A stretch of 49,453 nucleotides of DNA from Paraglaciecola polaris LMG 21857 (GCF_000315055.1 NZ_BAER01000144.1:1-49453), one strand, 5' to 3'. Numbered from the stretch's first letter, positions 9,727-19,244 are shown. Numbers and translations: made by a program. Notes: a model not told the origin generated them from the letters alone.

Positions 9727-9780
9727 TATAACAAACAAATTATGGCAGGGGCGCGCAAACAACGCGCGGCCCATATTTAA
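9727..9780 (+). repeat. Broken attC-like element
   Basis: TATAACAAAC (9727-9736), a typical cassette R'' start, is followed by an imperfect hairpin (9737-9778: AAATTATGG...CCATATTT with an inner GCGCG/CGCGC stem). The matching GTTATA R' site is not found downstream. It looks like an attC that has lost its distal end, directly after the 9284-9709 gene. Confidence 0.4.
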
Positions 9781-10192
9781 AGCTTTGGAAGGCACCCTAG
9801 ATTGGAACTATGATGCAAATATTGGAGTATCTGTCCGAGCACGAGAGAGAAGTCAGCCCGTACCGTTTTCTAAACTTGTCCAGCAAATAACTTCTGTTCG
9901 CACCAGCTCAGACTGGCCATTCGTGGTTAATACCTCGCTTAGTAACGATATCCATGTCATTACTTACTGACGTTATTTATCTCCTAAAGTGAACTCAAAC
10001 GGGAATTGGTGCCACCATAGAGAGTTGTTTACTAGCAAAAAGCCCTGAGCAATTAACTGTTCTGGGTTTTATAATAAAAACCTATCAACTCGATGAGTTA
10101 ATCAAGTAAAAGTGATTAGCGATAGCTAGACAATTCACTTTTAAGGTTGTTGCTTGGTTGGTGCTAGTACGATTTCTCGAATGCATACACCT
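9781..10192. other. Gene-free stretch, probably a degraded cassette
   Basis: No credible gene. A 61-codon open frame at 9785-9970 on the plus strand has no recognisable features and no good ribosome-binding site. The stretch lies between a broken and an intact attC-like site, so it may be a cassette whose gene has decayed. Confidence 0.4.
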
Positions 10193-10286
10193 TCTAACAA
10201 TTCAATTTAAACGGAACTAAATAGTTGGCTCGGCTCCGCTTCACAATCTTAGCAAACTATTATCTGCCCTTTAAAGGGCGTTAGAA
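10193..10286 (+). repeat. attC recombination site (integron cassette end)
   Basis: A 94-base imperfect inverted repeat with the parts of an attC site in order: R'' TCTAAC (10193-10198), L'' TTTAAACGG (10206-10214), inner arm AAATAGTTGGCT (10219-10230), inner arm TTAGCAAACTATT (10249-10261), L' CCCTTTAAA (10267-10275) and R' GTTAGAA (10280-10286). L'' and L' pair at eight of nine positions and R''/R' pair perfectly over six. The orientation implies cassette genes to its left on the plus strand. No integrase or attI is present in the window. Confidence 0.85.
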
Positions 10287-10339
10287 ATTCCGAATTTTAT
10301 TTTCTCAAAATTAAAAGTAATCTCTTATGAAATTCTATC

Positions 10340-12100
10340 TTAACTATTTTCCGCAATAAACGTATCGATATTCTGCTCTAAAATAGATAAAGGCACTGAG
10401 CCGTAGGCGAGTACCGCATCGTGAAAGGCGCGTAAATCAAACGTATTCCCGAGGGCTTTTTCAGCTTTTTGGCGCAACTGTTTAATCGTCAACTCGCCAA
10501 TTTTGTACGACAAGGCTTGGGCTGGCCATGAAATGTAGCGGTCTACTTCTGTGGTGACGTTATGTTCGGATAATGCGGTGTTTTCTAGCATATAATCAAT
10601 GGCCTGCTGGCGAGACCAGCCTTGCATATGCATGCCAGTATCGACCACCAAACGGCACGCGCGCCACATTTCGTAGCTTAAACGACCAAACTCTTCGTAA
10701 GGTGTGGTGTAAATACCTACCTCTTTGCCTAAGTATTCAGAATACAAACCCCAACCTTCGCCGAATGCAGATATGTAGGTATACCGGCGCACGGGTGGCA
10801 AGTCTTGCATTTCACTAGCCAGAGATATTTGTAAGTGATGGCCCGGAACCGCTTCATGTAAAGTCAATGCGGGTAAGGCATACAAGGGGCGTTTGTCTAA
10901 CGCATAGGTGTTAACCCAATAGTAACCAGGCTGATCGTCTCTGGTAGGGGAAATATAACGGCCTGTGGTGTACTTAGGCGCGATGTTATCTGGCACCGGT
11001 GCGACGCCGTAGGGAATACGTGGCAGGGTATAAAATAACTGAGGCAGCGTGGCATCGATACGTTTAGCTATGTATGAGGCGCGCATTAGCAGCTCGTCGG
11101 CACTTTTGGCATAAAATTCAGGGGAAGTACGCAAATGTTGAATGAACTGATTAATGTCGCCTTCGAAATTAAGGGTATCGAGTACGCTTTGCATTTCACT
11201 GCGAATGCGTTTTACCTCTGACAAGCCAGTTTGATGGATGTCTGCTACATCCAAGGTGGTGCTGGTGTAATAGTTGCTGCGATTTTGATAAAACGTTGCG
11301 CCGTTTTGCCAGGTACTCGCGGCAATGTTTTGTTTGGCACTGGGAATATATTCTGCGACTAAAAAATCATAAAATGCTTGATAAGCAGGTAAAACACTTT
11401 GATCAATGGCGGCTTCGCCTTGCGTATACAAACGAGCTTGTTGAGCAGGACTAAAACCTGAATCTTTCAGACGCGTAAAAGGAGCAAAAAATTGACTGTC
11501 ATGGGGGTCTTTGGTGACAAACTTTTTAATGCTCTCTTCAAATCCAACTAGCACGACTTTGGGCTGCAGACGCCGCGTTTCAATGCCTTTTTTCATCCAG
11601 GCAATTTGTTGCTCAAAATAACGAGGAAATTGGGCTAAGCGTGCGAGGTAATCTTGATAATCTTGTTCCGTTTTAAATGGAGCGGATGCGGGTAAAAAAG
11701 CCAACGCACTATAGAAGCCTGACTCTGATGTGATGGGCATATAGTGTGCGTTGAAACGATACAAATCGATATCATTTTGTAATTCGCGTTGCTGCATCAA
11801 TTTACTGATTTTCTGCTGGTGGTTTAGCTGGTCATCACTGATTGTCAGTAGGCGGGTGAGAAATTGTTGATTTTGCTGATAATCGGCTTCTAACGCCTCA
11901 ACTGAAAAGTCTTTTAATCTATCGTTGTAACGGTTGTTCTGATAGCGAGTGGCTTTTATAGGATCAACCGACAATTGGTATTGCCAGATTTGCTCAAGCA
12001 AGGCACTGAGTTTCCGTGGTTCTGATGACTTATCAGCAGCCAGCACATGGCCACAGATACCTATGAATAGGGTGCACAGTAAAATACGACGTTTCCACAT
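10340..12100 (-). CDS. DUF885 family exported metallopeptidase-like protein
   Basis: A 586-residue protein with an N-terminal signal peptide (MWKRRILLCTLFIGICGHVLA) and the all-helical DUF885 domain over the rest. The motif LHEAVPGHHLQ near residue 415 and AFGEGWGLYSEYLG near 446 are the two conserved zinc-site-like blocks, giving an HExxxH pattern and downstream Glu. The family resembles carboxypeptidase-like metallopeptidases, but substrates are mostly unknown; a periplasmic or surface peptidase is the best inference. It is a paralogue of the 14638-16494 protein. Downstream on the minus strand lies the attC site, so the cassette remnant abuts its 3' end. Confidence 0.88.
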   Translation of the reverse strand: MWKRRILLCTLFIGICGHVLAADKSSEPRKLSALLEQIWQYQLSVDPIKATRYQNNRYNDRLKDFSVEALEADYQQNQQFLTRLLTISDDQLNHQQKISKLMQQRELQNDIDLYRFNAHYMPITSESGFYSALAFLPASAPFKTEQDYQDYLARLAQFPRYFEQQIAWMKKGIETRRLQPKVVLVGFEESIKKFVTKDPHDSQFFAPFTRLKDSGFSPAQQARLYTQGEAAIDQSVLPAYQAFYDFLVAEYIPSAKQNIAASTWQNGATFYQNRSNYYTSTTLDVADIHQTGLSEVKRIRSEMQSVLDTLNFEGDINQFIQHLRTSPEFYAKSADELLMRASYIAKRIDATLPQLFYTLPRIPYGVAPVPDNIAPKYTTGRYISPTRDDQPGYYWVNTYALDKRPLYALPALTLHEAVPGHHLQISLASEMQDLPPVRRYTYISAFGEGWGLYSEYLGKEVGIYTTPYEEFGRLSYEMWRACRLVVDTGMHMQGWSRQQAIDYMLENTALSEHNVTTEVDRYISWPAQALSYKIGELTIKQLRQKAEKALGNTFDLRAFHDAVLAYGSVPLSILEQNIDTFIAENS

Positions 12101-12170
12101 GAGTTTCTCCTTAAGGCGGATTTATGGGCGATACCCGCTAACCATGGCGCTTGCAATCTATCTAAACTAT

Positions 12171-12494
12171 CTACTTCTTCGGGGTATAAATCGGACTGGG
12201 GAAAGCGGTTACCTTATCAGATAATTCGCTTATTTTGGCGCTACCTTGTTTTTTGACTTCATCGATGCGTAATACATTATGCATAGGAATGTACGTTGTG
12301 GTGACATCAGCGAACTCAGTTTTGAGTTTTTCATGGCTGGGGTCTACAACTACACTCGAGTGGTTGTCCCATACGAAATCGCCAATTTCGATAAAACCAA
12401 ACAGGCTACCTTGACAGAGTTCGCGTACGTATAGTTCGTAGCGAACACCGTTCGCGATAAATTGAATTCTAAACAATGAGGTGTTATTCGACAT
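12171..12494 (-). CDS. DUF1820 family protein
   Basis: A 107-residue cytosolic protein of the DUF1820 family. It shows the conserved run FIANGVRYELYVRELCQGSL, then GFIEIGDFVWDN, SSVVVDPSHEKLKTEF and TYIPMHNVLRIDEVKKQG. The function is unknown; the family is common in gammaproteobacteria as a single-copy gene. It is encoded about 70 bases upstream of the DUF885 gene on the same strand and could be cotranscribed with it. Length is normal. Confidence 0.85.
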   Translation of the reverse strand: MSNNTSLFRIQFIANGVRYELYVRELCQGSLFGFIEIGDFVWDNHSSVVVDPSHEKLKTEFADVTTTYIPMHNVLRIDEVKKQGSAKISELSDKVTAFPSPIYTPKK

Positions 12495-12806
12495 AATGCT
12501 TTAATTAAAATTTGGAAAATAAAAGTGCTGCAGTCTAACCAGTCTTATGCGTATCACCAAGCCCTATAAGTCGAGCAAGGCATAAACAAGATTATCAATA
12601 TTGCACTATATACCTTGATTTAAGCGTTAAGTGATCCGCTAAAACGTGCCATTGAGCCCAATGGGTTTTGTTTGCCATTCGCTATGCCGTACAATTTAGC
12701 TAACAGCAGAGTCAGCGCTAATTAGGTCTTTAAGCTTGCGAACGCCCACAGAGCTCGTCAATCTGTTAATAAAATAATATAAACGCACCGATAGAAAGGA
12801 ACAAAA
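12495..12806. other. Intergenic region between divergent genes
   Basis: About 310 bases separating the DUF1820 gene (minus) from the M28 peptidase gene (plus). It must hold promoters in both directions; AT-rich patches lie near 12600 and 12770-12785, but I do not see a convincing -35/-10 pair. No small gene, repeat or RNA structure stands out. Confidence 0.5.
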
Positions 12807-14465
12807 ATGCGCCAAATCATGTATTTAGGGATGCTTTCAGCTGGGCTGATGCTCGCTGGTTGCCAGTCCGCTAATCAAAATGCACTACAAGACCCCCCGG
12901 CAAAACAAAATATTCACGCTGATGCTGAGCGAATTAAATCCCATCTACGTTTTTTATCCGATGACTTATTAGAAGGTCGTGACACGGGGTCTCGTGGCCA
13001 TGAAATTGCCTCTTTGTATATTGCTAGTGAACTAGAGGGCTACGGTCTTAAACCTGCGGGTGATGATGGTGGTTTTTTACAACGCGCGCCGTTTAGGCAG
13101 GCCTCGCTTGAGCAATCTTCTCCTTCGCTTGTGCTTGAAACAGCCAAGGGGAAAGTTGATTTAGCATATCCTAAGCAGTACATCACCAGTGCCAGTCCTG
13201 TCAGTGAACTGGCAAGCGTTAAAGGCCAACTGGTTTTTGCTGGTTATGGCATTATTGCCCCAGAGCTTAAGCACGATGATTACGCGGATTTAGACGTTAA
13301 CGGTAAAGTCGTAGTGGTGTTGTCCGGTAAGCCAGCTTCTTTCCCAAGTGAAGAAGGCGCGCATTTTGGTTCAACCAATGAAAAGAAACGCCATGCAGCA
13401 GAGCATGGGGCCATAGGTTATATAACCATCACTACACCTACGGCGGAGAAAGTACGCCCGTATCAGAACCTACTGAATTACATTCATACCCCTACCGTGC
13501 GCTGGTTAGACACAAGCGGTCAGCCAGCTAATATTTATCCGAGCCTTAAAAATAGTGCTTATTTGAGCAAAGAAGCCGCTGAAATTTTGTTTGCCAACGC
13601 GGATATGAATTTAGAGCAGATCTATCAATTACTTGAAGAAGATAAATCACCTAAAGGTTTCGCTTTACCTGTCAGTATTGATTTCAGTAAACGTAGCGAA
13701 CATGAAACCATTAGTAGCCCTAACGTAGTCGCTATTTTGGAAGGCTCAGACCCTACCTTGAAAAACGAATATATTGTTTACTCGGCTCATTCTGATCACA
13801 TAGGTATCGCTAAAACCGTTAAGAAAGACAAAATCAACAATGGTGCGATGGATAACGCCTCGGGCACCTCGATATTACTTGAGACCGCGCGTTTGTTTAG
13901 TCAAATGCCACAGCGTCCTAAGCGCTCTATCTTGTTTGTGGCGGTAACCGCTGAAGAGAAGGGATTATTAGGTTCAGACTATTTTGCACAAAACCCGACG
14001 GTGCCAAAAGGTGCCATGGTCGCCAACGTTAATTTAGACATGCCGATCCTGACTTATGAATTTAACGATGTTATTGCGTTTGGCGCTGATCACAGTGATT
14101 TAAAAGAGTCTGTTAGCCTCGCGGCCCAGAAAATTGGGTTAACCCTGAGCCCAGATCCTTGGCCAGACCAAGCATTGTTTACTCGCTCAGATCATTACAG
14201 CTTCGTGAAACAAGGTGTGCCGTCAGTATTTTTAGTGCCGGGTCTACAATCGGCTGATCCTGCGGTTGATGGCAGCAAAAAATTTGGCGAGTTTCTTGCC
14301 ACCAATTATCACAAACCCGGTGATGATTTTAATCAGCCATTTAACTGGAAAGCGGCGACGAAATTCGCGGAAGTCAATTATTACATTGGTTTGACCTTAG
14401 CCAATCAGGCAAAGCGTTCTAGCTGGAATGAAGGCGACTTTTTTGGTGATACCTTTTCCAAATAA
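12807..14465 (+). CDS. M28 family zinc peptidase, lipoprotein
   Basis: A 552-residue exported peptidase. The N-terminus has a lipoprotein signal with lipobox LAGC (Cys19), so it is probably membrane-anchored in the periplasm. Residues about 120-260 form a PA-type insert. The M28 zinc site is visible: YSAHSDHIG (about 326), NNGAMDNASGTS (about 345), VTAEEKGLLGS (about 381), NLDMPI (about 411) and RSDHYSF (about 461), supplying the His/Asp/Glu/Asp/His ligands and catalytic Glu. It probably acts as an aminopeptidase on peptides. It precedes a DUF885 gene on the same strand by about 170 bases, so together they may take part in peptide use. Confidence 0.9.
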   Translation: MRQIMYLGMLSAGLMLAGCQSANQNALQDPPAKQNIHADAERIKSHLRFLSDDLLEGRDTGSRGHEIASLYIASELEGYGLKPAGDDGGFLQRAPFRQASLEQSSPSLVLETAKGKVDLAYPKQYITSASPVSELASVKGQLVFAGYGIIAPELKHDDYADLDVNGKVVVVLSGKPASFPSEEGAHFGSTNEKKRHAAEHGAIGYITITTPTAEKVRPYQNLLNYIHTPTVRWLDTSGQPANIYPSLKNSAYLSKEAAEILFANADMNLEQIYQLLEEDKSPKGFALPVSIDFSKRSEHETISSPNVVAILEGSDPTLKNEYIVYSAHSDHIGIAKTVKKDKINNGAMDNASGTSILLETARLFSQMPQRPKRSILFVAVTAEEKGLLGSDYFAQNPTVPKGAMVANVNLDMPILTYEFNDVIAFGADHSDLKESVSLAAQKIGLTLSPDPWPDQALFTRSDHYSFVKQGVPSVFLVPGLQSADPAVDGSKKFGEFLATNYHKPGDDFNQPFNWKAATKFAEVNYYIGLTLANQAKRSSWNEGDFFGDTFSK

Positions 14466-14637
14466 GGTTGAAAATCCGCTGATCAGCGAGTGAGAAGGCA
14501 GGCAGTAAATCAGTATGTGGGCAAGTGAGCTTTGCCCGCATCTTATTGCTTGTTGGTAAACAAGTAACCACAAGCATATTAAAGACATACTGCATTAACT
14601 CATCAACACTAAATTATAAAAATAACACGGAGCCGAA

Positions 14638-16494
14638 ATGAAATTATCTATTCTTGCCCTTTCGTTAGCCGCTACATCGATGACCTTCTCGTCTTTGCAT
14701 GTACAAGCGCACACCCAAGCTAACGTGACCAGTCAAACTCAGGCTAAACCTCAGCAACTTGCGCAAACTGAATCGGCACGCTTAGCGGCATTCGTTGCTG
14801 ATAATTTTCAGCAACGTTTACATCGTTCACCGTTATTTCAAAGTTACTTAGGTTATAAGTGGGATTATGGTAAATGGGATAATATTAGCGATGCGTTTCA
14901 AGATGAAAGCCGCGACCTTGCTCTGCAACAGCTTAACGCACTCGCCAGCTTTGATGCGAGTAAATTGAGCGTCGAAGAAAATGTCAGCTTGGGGTTAAAT
15001 AAAGTATCACTTGAGCGTCAATTGGCGAATGATAAATTTCGTCACCATACCTATATCATGGATCAGTTCAGCGCCTATCACACCATGGTGCCTAGCTTTC
15101 TTATCAACGTGCACCGGGTCACCAATGAAGAAGAAGCCAAGGCTTACATCAGCCGTTTACAGGGGGTTGACGGGTTATTTAAACAAGTGATAGCGCAGAT
15201 GCGCATTCGTCAAAAGTTGGGCGTATTCCCGCCTAAATGGTCTTATGATCAAATGCTGCAAGCCTCTAAAAATGTGATTGCAGGAGCGCCTTTTACCCAA
15301 GGCGAGGATGATTCCAGTATTTGGGATGATTTTAAAGGCAAGGTGGCAAAATTAGAGATTAGCCAAGCGCAACGGGAAGCATTGCTCAGCGCTGCACAAT
15401 CCGCCCTGCTTGAGTCAGTTCAGCCTGCTTACCAATCACTGATCAGTGAATTGGCAGTGCAACGAGATTTAACGCCTGAAGGGGATGGTGTATGGCGTTT
15501 GCCCGACGGTAAAAAATGGTACCAAAACCGTCTCGCTTGGTTTACCACGACCGATCTTACAGCTGATGAAGTACACCGCATTGGTTTAAAAAATGTTGAG
15601 CGAATTCATCAAGCTATGCGTGGGATCATGCAAAAAGTTAATTTTGAGGGTAGCTTACAAGAATTCTTTGAATTCATGCGTAGTGATAAGCAGTTTTACT
15701 ATGCCAATACTGATGAAGGCCGTGATGCTTATTTAACTGAAGCAAAAGCACTGATCGATACTATGCGCGGGAAGTTGCCTGAATATTTTAGTCTTATTCC
15801 ACAAGCTGAAATGATGGTGAAGCGCGTTGAACCGTTTCGTGAGCAATCAGCAGGTAAGGCGTTTTATCAAAGCCCGGCTAAAGACGGCTCTCGTCCTGGT
15901 GTTTATTACGCCAACTTGTACGATATGAATGATATGCCTACCTATCAAATGGAAGCTTTGGCTTATCATGAGGGCATTCCTGGGCATCATATGCAGCGCG
16001 CTATTGCTCAGGAGCTGGAGGGTATTCCTGAGTTCCAAAAATACAGTTCTTTCACTGCCTACACAGAAGGTTGGGGGCTTTATACCGAAGAGCTCGCCAA
16101 GGACATGGGATTCTATCAAGACCCTTATTCTGATTTTGGCCGTTTAGCTATGGAATTATGGCGTGCTTGCCGATTGGTGGTAGATACTGGCATACACAGT
16201 AAGAAATGGAGTCGTGAGCAAGCAATCAATTATTTGCTTGAAAATACGCCGAACCCCAAAAATGACTCGGTTAAAGCGATTGAGCGCTATATTGCTATGC
16301 CGGGACAGGCAACGGCTTATATGATTGGTAAACTGAAAATCATGGAGCTTAGGGAATGGGCTCATAAAGAACTGGGTGAACAATTTGATATTCGCGGTTT
16401 TCATGCGCAAATATTAAAAGATGGGCCAGTACCGCTGAATATTCTTGAACAAAAAATCAAGCGTTGGGTAGCGAGTGAGAAAACAGCCATCTAA
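14638..16494 (+). CDS. DUF885 family exported metallopeptidase-like protein (second copy)
   Basis: A 618-residue paralogue of the 10340-12100 protein. The signal peptide is MKLSILALSLAATSMTFSSL with cleavage after HVQA. The DUF885 domain carries YHEGIPGHHMQ near residue 442 and YTEGWGLYTEELAK near 478, the predicted zinc-site blocks, and the conserved MELWRACRLVVDTGIHSK segment (about 503). A good ribosome-binding site (ACGGAG) precedes ATG 14638. The substrate is unknown; family context points to a peptidase in the periplasm. It ends 27 bases before a terminator hairpin shared with the convergent slmA gene. Confidence 0.88.
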   Translation: MKLSILALSLAATSMTFSSLHVQAHTQANVTSQTQAKPQQLAQTESARLAAFVADNFQQRLHRSPLFQSYLGYKWDYGKWDNISDAFQDESRDLALQQLNALASFDASKLSVEENVSLGLNKVSLERQLANDKFRHHTYIMDQFSAYHTMVPSFLINVHRVTNEEEAKAYISRLQGVDGLFKQVIAQMRIRQKLGVFPPKWSYDQMLQASKNVIAGAPFTQGEDDSSIWDDFKGKVAKLEISQAQREALLSAAQSALLESVQPAYQSLISELAVQRDLTPEGDGVWRLPDGKKWYQNRLAWFTTTDLTADEVHRIGLKNVERIHQAMRGIMQKVNFEGSLQEFFEFMRSDKQFYYANTDEGRDAYLTEAKALIDTMRGKLPEYFSLIPQAEMMVKRVEPFREQSAGKAFYQSPAKDGSRPGVYYANLYDMNDMPTYQMEALAYHEGIPGHHMQRAIAQELEGIPEFQKYSSFTAYTEGWGLYTEELAKDMGFYQDPYSDFGRLAMELWRACRLVVDTGIHSKKWSREQAINYLLENTPNPKNDSVKAIERYIAMPGQATAYMIGKLKIMELREWAHKELGEQFDIRGFHAQILKDGPVPLNILEQKIKRWVASEKTAI

Positions 16495-16520
16495 ACAAGT
16501 AGATTAACGACAATAAAAAA

Positions 16521-16550
16521 GTCAGTTTAGTCTACTAAACTGGCTTTTTT
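16521..16550. terminator. Terminator between convergent genes
   Basis: GTCAGTTTAG (16521-16530) and CTAAACTGGC (16535-16544) form a ten-base stem with a TCTA loop, followed by TTTTTT on the plus strand; an A-run at 16514-16520 precedes it, so it can also work for the minus-strand slmA transcript. Confidence 0.85.
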
Positions 16551-16570
16551 GTTGGTTGAAGTATTGTGAA

Positions 16571-17165
16571 TTAATTCAAAAAAAATTGGGTATTGATTAG
16601 CTGCCATTGTTCGTTGAAATCTTCGGTAGGGCGACGGGTAAATTTGCTGCGAATAAACTGATTGATGCGCCCGTCAGCGTAGCAAATCAAGAAATTAGCA
16701 ATGACGGCTTCTTCCGCTGGCAGGGATTTCCCCTCGCGTAATTTACGCTCTCTAAGTACCTGTTTTAATTGGGTTTCTAAACGCTCAAATAATTGTGCAA
16801 TACGATCTCTCAGCCGGTCTTGTTCACCCATTAAGGCATCACCGTTTAAAATACGGGTTATGCCGGGGTTTTTTTCAGCAAAACCCAGGATCAGGCGTAA
16901 AATGAGTTGGCAGCGGGTTGTAGAGTCTTTCTCTTCGCTAATAATTTTATTGATACGAGAGAATAACGTCTCCTCAATAAATTCAATCAAGCCTTCAAAC
17001 ATACGCGCTTTACTGGGAAAGTGGCGGTAGAGTGCTGCCTCTGATACACCCACGTGCGCCGCCAACTTAGCTGTGGTGATACGCTGACCTGGGTTGGTTT
17101 GTAACATACTGGCGAGTGCTTGCAATATTTGGGCACGGCGATTTATTTTTTTTGTCTATAGCCAT
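16571..17165 (-). CDS. slmA: Nucleoid occlusion factor SlmA, N-terminus out of frame
   Basis: TetR-type DNA-binding protein that blocks FtsZ assembly over the nucleoid. The helix-turn-helix [20 protein letters not shown] and the body match SlmA closely. The open frame runs only from 17155, where its first internal start is a TTG at 17125 (184 residues), but E. coli SlmA has 198. The missing start is present in another frame: ATG 17165 encodes M-A-I-D, then a run of eight A (17153-17146, coding strand) shifts the frame. With seven A the product would be [20 protein letters not shown]..., 197 residues and family-like. So either an assembly error, a real frameshift, slippage, or use of TTG. coaBC lies 49 bases upstream on the same strand, suggesting an operon. 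Confidence 0.85.
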
Positions 17166-17214
17166 TATCTATCCTAACGTAATCTCTGTGTGGTGTTATC
17201 TAAAGAGATTGTCC

Positions 17215-18435
17215 TTATTTTATTGACGACATTTTCTCAGTGTGGCGCTGTGCGACGAGCGTCATTAACGTTAGCGCTAACTGACTCTTATCGGCAACGC
17301 CGAGATTTTTTTCACCATTATTCCAATAAACATTGAGTGCATTTTTTTCGCTGTTAAAGCCTAAGCCTGCTTGCGACACGTCGTTTGCAGCTATCATGTC
17401 GAGTTTCTTACGTTTGAGTTTATCTTGGGCGTAATGAGCGACGTCTTGCGTTTCAGCGGCAAAACCAACCGTAAAAGGGGGTTGAGCTAAATGGGCAACA
17501 TCACTAAGAATATCAGGGTTTTTAGTAAAAGTAAGCGTTAACTCCGAATTGGACTTTTTAATCTTTTGCTGAGTTTTTTGTTGTGGCTTGTAATCTGCTA
17601 CTGCCGCACAGCCGATGAAAATGTCGCAATTAGCTACCACTTTCATAACTGCCTGATGCATCTGTTCGGCGCTCACTACGTCTATCACTTCAATGCCAGC
17701 AGGGGGAGATAAATTCACCGGACCAGAGACCAATGTAACCTTGGCACCAAGTGCTAATGCGGCTTTGGCTAAGGCGTAACCCATTTTTCCTGAGCTGTGG
17801 TTGCTGATGAATCTAACCGGGTCAATTTCCTCACGAGTGGGCCCTGCGGTAATGACAATATGCCGGTTTGCTAATAGTGGCTCAATTGGACTTTGCATTA
17901 ACATATTGACGATGTCGACGGGCTCTAACATACGTCCTAAGCCTACATCTCCACAGGCTTGCTCACCTGGGGCGGGGCCGAGAATATGCACACCTCTATT
18001 TTCGAGGATCCGTACGTTATTTTGCGTCGCTGGAGCATGCCACATCTGCTGGTTCATTGCCGGGGCAATAAAAATAGGCGCGCTGGTGGCAAGGCATAAC
18101 GTTGACAGTAAATCATCCGCTAGGCCGTGACTGAGTTTCGCCATAAAGTTGGCGGTCGCCGGTGCAATAAGCACCTTGTCGGCCCATTTTGCTAATTCGA
18201 TATGTCCCATAGCGGCTTCGGCATTTCGGTCGAGTAAATCATCTCCCACAGGGTTACCTGAGACGGCTTGGAGAGCAAGGGGGCTAACAAACTCAGCTGC
18301 AGATGCACTGACGACACAGCGAACTTGTGCGCCCTGCGCAGTTAATTTTCTAACTAAATCAGGTGTTTTGTAGGCCGCTATACCGCCTGTCACACCAAGG
18401 AGTATCTTTTGCTGAATTAATTGCATAGGGATCAT
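17215..18435 (-). CDS. coaBC: Bifunctional phosphopantothenoylcysteine decarboxylase/synthetase CoaBC
   Basis: Catalyses two coenzyme A steps: joining 4'-phosphopantothenate to cysteine using CTP (CoaB, C-terminal) and FMN-dependent decarboxylation (CoaC, N-terminal). The 406-residue protein shows the flavoprotein start ILLGVTGGIAAYK, the substrate block LIAPATANFMAKL, the APAMNQQMW motif, the ACGDVGLGRM lid motif, and the CoaB nucleotide region TAGPTREEIDPVRFISNHSS and AVADYKP. It could start at Met1 or at the Met four residues in (18426); both are near-equal. It precedes slmA; dut, which lies between these genes in E. coli, is absent here. Confidence 0.95.
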   Translation of the reverse strand: MIPMQLIQQKILLGVTGGIAAYKTPDLVRKLTAQGAQVRCVVSASAAEFVSPLALQAVSGNPVGDDLLDRNAEAAMGHIELAKWADKVLIAPATANFMAKLSHGLADDLLSTLCLATSAPIFIAPAMNQQMWHAPATQNNVRILENRGVHILGPAPGEQACGDVGLGRMLEPVDIVNMLMQSPIEPLLANRHIVITAGPTREEIDPVRFISNHSSGKMGYALAKAALALGAKVTLVSGPVNLSPPAGIEVIDVVSAEQMHQAVMKVVANCDIFIGCAAVADYKPQQKTQQKIKKSNSELTLTFTKNPDILSDVAHLAQPPFTVGFAAETQDVAHYAQDKLKRKKLDMIAANDVSQAGLGFNSEKNALNVYWNNGEKNLGVADKSQLALTLMTLVAQRHTEKMSSIK

Positions 18436-18569
18436 TTTGCTGTCTTGCGATTTTTATATGGTCATTATTGGCTGGAATAGACCGCTTTTGCTAGGCTTAA
18501 TTTCCACTTATTTTCGATTTTGTGTGGGCTGTAGGCGCAAAAAAGAAACACTTAAACAGTCAGGGATGT

Positions 18570-19244
18570 ATGAAAATAACCGAATGGCCAGCCCATGAAA
18601 GACCGCGAGAAAAATTATTAGCACAAGGGCCAACAGCTTTATCTGACGCTGAATTACTCGCAATCTTTTTACGCACGGGCATTAAAGGATTAAGCGCGGT
18701 AGATTTAGCCCGCAACTTGCTAAGTACCTTTGGATCCCTGCGGGGATTGATTGCTGCAAGCCAACAGGATTTCTGTTTAGCCAAGGGCCTCGGCCAAGCA
18801 AAATTTGTTCAATTACAGGCGTCCATAGAACTAAGTCAGCGTTTTTTTGCTGAGCAGTTACAGCGTGAAACCGTGTTCAACAGCGCCCAGCAAACCAAGC
18901 ATTTTCTAATTGCTCAATTGCGTGACGAACCGAACGAGGTTTTTGGTATGCTGCTGCTTGACAGTCAGCACCAATTAATAAAATTTCGCAAAATGTTTTT
19001 TGGCACCATAGACAGCGCATCAGTTTACCCCAGGGTACTGGTTAAGCAGGCGTTAGAAGATAATGCCGCTGCCGTGATATTAACGCACAATCACCCTTCG
19101 GGCATTGCTGAGCCCAGTCAGGCCGATGAGCACATTACCGCCCGTATTATTGCCGCTATGAACTTGCTGGATATCAAAGTACTGGATCACCTAGTGGTCG
19201 GAGATGGCGTTGCGGTATCGTTTGCTGAGCGCGGCCTTATGTAA
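18570..19244 (+). CDS. radC: RadC family JAB1/MPN-domain protein
   Basis: A 224-residue RadC (YicR-like) protein: an N-terminal helix-hairpin-helix region ([15 protein letters not shown], about 18-35) and a C-terminal JAMM metalloprotease-like domain with [14 protein letters not shown] near residue 172. Despite the name, it is not needed for repair in E. coli and its role is unclear. The frame opens at 18522, but ATG 18570 is preceded by AGGGA and gives the family N-terminus [17 protein letters not shown]. It is divergent from coaBC and upstream of rpmB, the same order as in E. coli. Confidence 0.92.
   Translation: MKITEWPAHERPREKLLAQGPTALSDAELLAIFLRTGIKGLSAVDLARNLLSTFGSLRGLIAASQQDFCLAKGLGQAKFVQLQASIELSQRFFAEQLQRETVFNSAQQTKHFLIAQLRDEPNEVFGMLLLDSQHQLIKFRKMFFGTIDSASVYPRVLVKQALEDNAAAVILTHNHPSGIAEPSQADEHITARIIAAMNLLDIKVLDHLVVGDGVAVSFAERGLM

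Noticed and set aside
9785-9970. 61-codon open frame as a gene
   Set aside because: No recognisable domain, weak start context; lies between attC-like sites in degraded sequence.
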